Assembly: GCF_000007825.1 (NCBI RefSeq)
Contig: NC_004722.1
Coordinates: 1,838,501-1,902,500, forward strand
Source: Bacillus cereus ATCC 14579
Lineage (GTDB): Bacteria > Bacillota > Bacilli > Bacillales > Bacillaceae_G
Direction of reading: 5' to 3'
DNA: 64,000 nt
In this document: one piece after another, positions 61,463-64,000 of the stretch
Layout of the letters: each line of letters opens with the position of its first letter
Position numbering within the stretch: position 1 is the first letter of the stretch
Made by a program: the position numbers and the translations under genes
Notes under the pieces: model-generated
Told to the model about the DNA's origin: nothing
The model's input: only the letters and a program-made list of their open reading frames with translations
Database searches by the model: none

Positions 61463-62755
61463 ATGAAAAAAGTAATTGCAGGTTTAGCAGCAGCTTCTGT
61501 AGCTGGCGTTGCAGTTCCAGGAATGGATTCTGCTCATGCACAAGTTTCAAATGAAGCGCTAAAAGAAATTAATGGACAAACTCAAACTCAAACTCAAACT
61601 CAAACGACTGTAACTGAAACAAAAACTGTAGAAACAACTTCTGAATTAAAATACACAGTAACTGCTGATGTATTAAATGTTCGTTCAGGTGCTGGTACAG
61701 GACATAACGTTATTTCTAAAGTAAAATCAGGCCAAGTGCTACAAGTAGTTGGACAAGAAAATGGTTGGTTCAAAGTAAACGTAAATGGTCAAACAGGTTA
61801 TGTAAGTGGTGACTTCGTAACCACTGGTGGCAAAACAGGAACGACTGTTCAACAAGGAACAGGTACTTACACAGTAAACGTTTCTTCACTTAACGTACGT
61901 ACAGGCCCAAGTACATCTCATACAGTATTAGGTTCTGTAAACAAAGGTAAAACAGTACAAGTTGTAGGTGAAGTACAAGATTGGTTTAAAATCAACTTCA
62001 ATGGTGGAACTGGATACGTAAGCAAAGACTTCGTAACAAAAGGTGGTTCTGCTGTATCTAACGAAACACAACAACCAACTACAAACAACAATACTACAAC
62101 AGTTCAAACTGGTGGTTCTTATGTTGTTAACACTGGTGCTTTAAAAGTACGTACAGGCCCAGCTACATACAACGCTGTAATCGGTGGAGTAACAAATGGT
62201 AAAGTATTAAACGTTACTGGTGCTGAAAATGGTTGGTACAAAATTAACCATAACGGCCGCACAGGTTACGTAAGTGCAGACTTCGTTAAGTTTGTAAAAG
62301 GCGGAGTAAACAACGTTACAAATAACAATAATGTTACAAATAACGTTCAACAACCAGGTAAAGACGTACAAAAACCAACAACAGGTGGAGATACATCTTC
62401 AATCGCTGGATTCGCTAGATCTTTAAATGGTTCACCATACAGAACTGCTGGTACAACACCTGCTGGTTTTGACTGCAGTGGATTCATTCACTACGTATTA
62501 AATCAAACTGGTCATAAAGGCGCTCGTCAAACAGTTGCTGGATACTGGAGCTCTAAAACAAAAACTAGCAATCCACAACCAGGTGATTTAGTATACTTCC
62601 AAAATACTTATAAATCAGGTCCTTCTCACATGGGTGTTTACTTAGGAAACGGTCAGTTCATTAGTGCAGAAACAGATGCAACTGGTGTACGTATTAGTTC
62701 TGTAAGTAACTCTTACTGGAGCAAGCACCTATTAGGTTACACAAAAGCATACTAA
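61463..62755 (+). CDS. entFM: EntFM, NlpC/P60 cell-wall peptidase with three SH3 domains
   Basis: 430 residues. Signal peptide 1-26 (SAHA before Q27). A run of five Gln-Thr pairs (39-48) is encoded by CAAACT repeats. Three bacterial SH3 domains follow at ~62-120, 135-195 and 218-278, each with a LNVR/LKVR(T/S)G motif, then the NlpC/P60 domain ~310-430 with Cys338 (FDCSGF) and His389 (SHMG). It cuts peptide stems in peptidoglycan and in B. cereus has been linked to cell shape, adhesion and virulence. A single gene with a terminator. Sequence matches EntFM very closely from memory. Confidence 0.93.
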   Translation: MKKVIAGLAAASVAGVAVPGMDSAHAQVSNEALKEINGQTQTQTQTQTTVTETKTVETTSELKYTVTADVLNVRSGAGTGHNVISKVKSGQVLQVVGQENGWFKVNVNGQTGYVSGDFVTTGGKTGTTVQQGTGTYTVNVSSLNVRTGPSTSHTVLGSVNKGKTVQVVGEVQDWFKINFNGGTGYVSKDFVTKGGSAVSNETQQPTTNNNTTTVQTGGSYVVNTGALKVRTGPATYNAVIGGVTNGKVLNVTGAENGWYKINHNGRTGYVSADFVKFVKGGVNNVTNNNNVTNNVQQPGKDVQKPTTGGDTSSIAGFARSLNGSPYRTAGTTPAGFDCSGFIHYVLNQTGHKGARQTVAGYWSSKTKTSNPQPGDLVYFQNTYKSGPSHMGVYLGNGQFISAETDATGVRISSVSNSYWSKHLLGYTKAY

Positions 62756-62788
62756 GAAAAAGTAGTTTTATATACTTTTCGTATAGTG

Positions 62789-62824
62789 AAAAGGCTTTCC
62801 AAGGAAACTTGGGAAGCCTTTTTA
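62789..62824. terminator. terminator after entFM
   Basis: AAAAGGCTTTCCAAG pairs with CTTGGGAAGCCTTTT (one G-U pair), short loop, T tract. Confidence 0.8.
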
Positions 62825-62854
62825 TAGTTGAATAAATTGGAAGTTTAATAGTTT

Positions 62855-63637
62855 TTATTTTAACTTTCCATTTAAAAATCGATCATATAAGTCATGGAAA
62901 TAGTTAGGACGAAATAAGTTCGCTGCATGTCCCGCTAACGGTATTTCCTTATATAGAACGTTAGGCAAAATAGATTTCAAATCAAATAGACAAGATTTAT
63001 AGAGATGATCATGCTCTCCCATTACCCATAGTATAGGGTGAGGAAGTGATTTTAATTTAGATTTTAAATCGAATTCTAACCGATGTCGTAATGACTGGGC
63101 AATTATGGATGAATGTAATTGTAATCCGAAACGGTAGTAAATATTTCTTGAAATGACTGCGAACGGATTTGCTTTTAATATACCGCTTGGAAAAATAGTA
63201 TTTGCGTATTGAGAGAGCCATTTAGAGTATTCATCTCCTCGCTTCTCCCAAAAATTTTGAAATACATTATATAAACGAGAAGGGTTATTGTAATGTCCTC
63301 CAATATGACAAATACTTAATACTTTTTCTGGATGCATTTGTGCAAAAATTGTAGAGATGTAACAGCCGTAACTTAGCGCACAAATATGTGCTTTTTTAAT
63401 ACCTTCTTGCTCATATAAGTTTAATAATTGATCTACGAGGCGCTGTAATGAAAAGTCGATTGCTTCTCCTTTATCATCACCGTGACCTAATAAGTCATAA
63501 GTTATAATGTTGTAGGAGGAAGAAAAACGTTTTTGTTCCTTTTTGAAGGCGCGACGATTGCCAACTAATCCATGAATAAAAATAATTGTTTCCTTTTCAG
63601 AATGTATATTTGTTTGCAAAAAGGATACTCCTTTCAC
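62855..63637 (-). CDS. alpha/beta hydrolase
   Basis: 260 residues. Oxyanion-type HGLVG near residue 22, nucleophile Ser in ALSYGCY (the first Gly of GxSxG is replaced by Ala), and His in LAGHAAN at the end. No signal peptide. Family members cut esters or other bonds; substrate not predictable. Convergent with entFM, with the terminator between. Confidence 0.82.
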   Translation of the reverse strand: MKGVSFLQTNIHSEKETIIFIHGLVGNRRAFKKEQKRFSSSYNIITYDLLGHGDDKGEAIDFSLQRLVDQLLNLYEQEGIKKAHICALSYGCYISTIFAQMHPEKVLSICHIGGHYNNPSRLYNVFQNFWEKRGDEYSKWLSQYANTIFPSGILKANPFAVISRNIYYRFGLQLHSSIIAQSLRHRLEFDLKSKLKSLPHPILWVMGEHDHLYKSCLFDLKSILPNVLYKEIPLAGHAANLFRPNYFHDLYDRFLNGKLK

Positions 63638-63859
63638 TAACTGGAGATTTATATCGTGTTGTAAATTATTTATCTATCATTTACATAGAATAATATTAAG
63701 TACCAGGTAATAATATCAGATGTTTATATCTGTTGTAAAGATGAGTTTTTATGTATATTTTGTAAAAATAGAAAAAGTGTGTTTACATTCAGTTTACATT
63801 TGTATCGTATTCTAATTTTAGAAAGAACAGTTTTGTTTACCACGAGGAGATGAACAGGA

Positions 63860-64000
63860 ATGGAAGTTAGAAATGAAATGAAGAAAAAAGGGAGTTGGAG
63901 GCAGTTTTTACGCCTTATTCAAGATACAAATCCTCCGAAAGGAATTTTAGTTTTTGCGTTATTAATGAGTTTGCTTTCTACGGGAGCGAGTTTATTTATT
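63860..64000 (+). CDS. ABC multidrug exporter, N-terminal part (runs off window)
   Basis: 47 residues up to the window edge. RLIQDTNPPKGILVFALLMSLLSTGASLFI closely resembles the start of BmrA/LmrA-type half transporters: a short basic cytosolic lead and first membrane helix. ATG behind GAGGAG. The ATPase domain would lie outside. Confidence 0.65.
   Translation, partial: MEVRNEMKKKGSWRQFLRLIQDTNPPKGILVFALLMSLLSTGASLFI

Noticed and set aside
1..64000. CRISPR arrays, tRNA or rRNA genes, insertion sequences
   Set aside because: No regularly spaced direct repeats, no cloverleaf or rRNA sequence and no transposase were seen on either strand.

Overview
The window looks like a chromosome segment of a Bacillus cereus group bacterium (cereus, thuringiensis or anthracis type). 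The DNA is AT-rich, ribosome binding sites are strong AGGAGG-type, and the right half carries group-typical genes: the cell-wall peptidase/enterotoxin EntFM, a cydABCD cluster, L-lactate dehydrogenase and a dispersed intergenic repeat family. The species cannot be fixed from the sequence alone.

Positions 1 to about 27,550 are the right part of a siphovirus-type prophage; the left end, with terminase and portal, lies outside the window. In order it holds head genes (scaffold, SU10/DUF5309-type capsid, head fiber, connectors, minor head protein), tail genes (tail tube, assembly chaperones joined by a probable -1 frameshift, tape measure, a frameshifted distal tail protein, and a 1658-residue Tal/fiber ending in an S74 chaperone), and a lysis cassette (XhlA, holin, secreted amidase endolysin). 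Next comes a minus-strand lysogeny block (XRE regulator, zinc-ribbon membrane protein, SIR2-domain protein) facing a strong plus-strand promoter. That promoter leads into a 40-residue membrane peptide and about 630 bp of gene-free DNA that looks like a large structured RNA. A plasmid-like replication block follows (small proteins, an FtsK/SpoIIIE-type ATPase split by a frameshift, a replication-relaxation protein), then an AT-rich hairpin zone and a large serine recombinase. The recombinase stops next to the 3' part of an amidase gene, so the phage appears to have integrated inside that gene.

Positions 27,560 to 64,000 are host chromosome: AI-2E family permease, ldh, a flavin amine oxidase, a CobW/G3E GTPase behind a near-perfect Zur box, a five-gene branched-chain-amino-acid-type ABC transporter, a LysR regulator divergent from a DUF4865 protein, lipoproteins, a MarR regulator with its own inverted-repeat operator next to a flavin monooxygenase, and cydABDC for cytochrome bd. 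A four-gene surface-glycan cluster follows (SGNH-like protein, double glycosyltransferase fused to a methyltransferase, sugar aminotransferase, hexapeptide acyltransferase). The right end has an SMR/EamA pair, an S66 LD-carboxypeptidase, a D,D-carboxypeptidase, a nitroreductase, entFM, an alpha/beta hydrolase and the start of an ABC exporter.

The best candidates for undescribed biology are the SIR2/zinc-ribbon lysogeny operon (a possible anti-phage system), the structured RNA at 21,455-22,090, and the GT2-GT2-methyltransferase glycan cluster. All functions are read from sequence motifs and recalled family patterns; no database search was possible.
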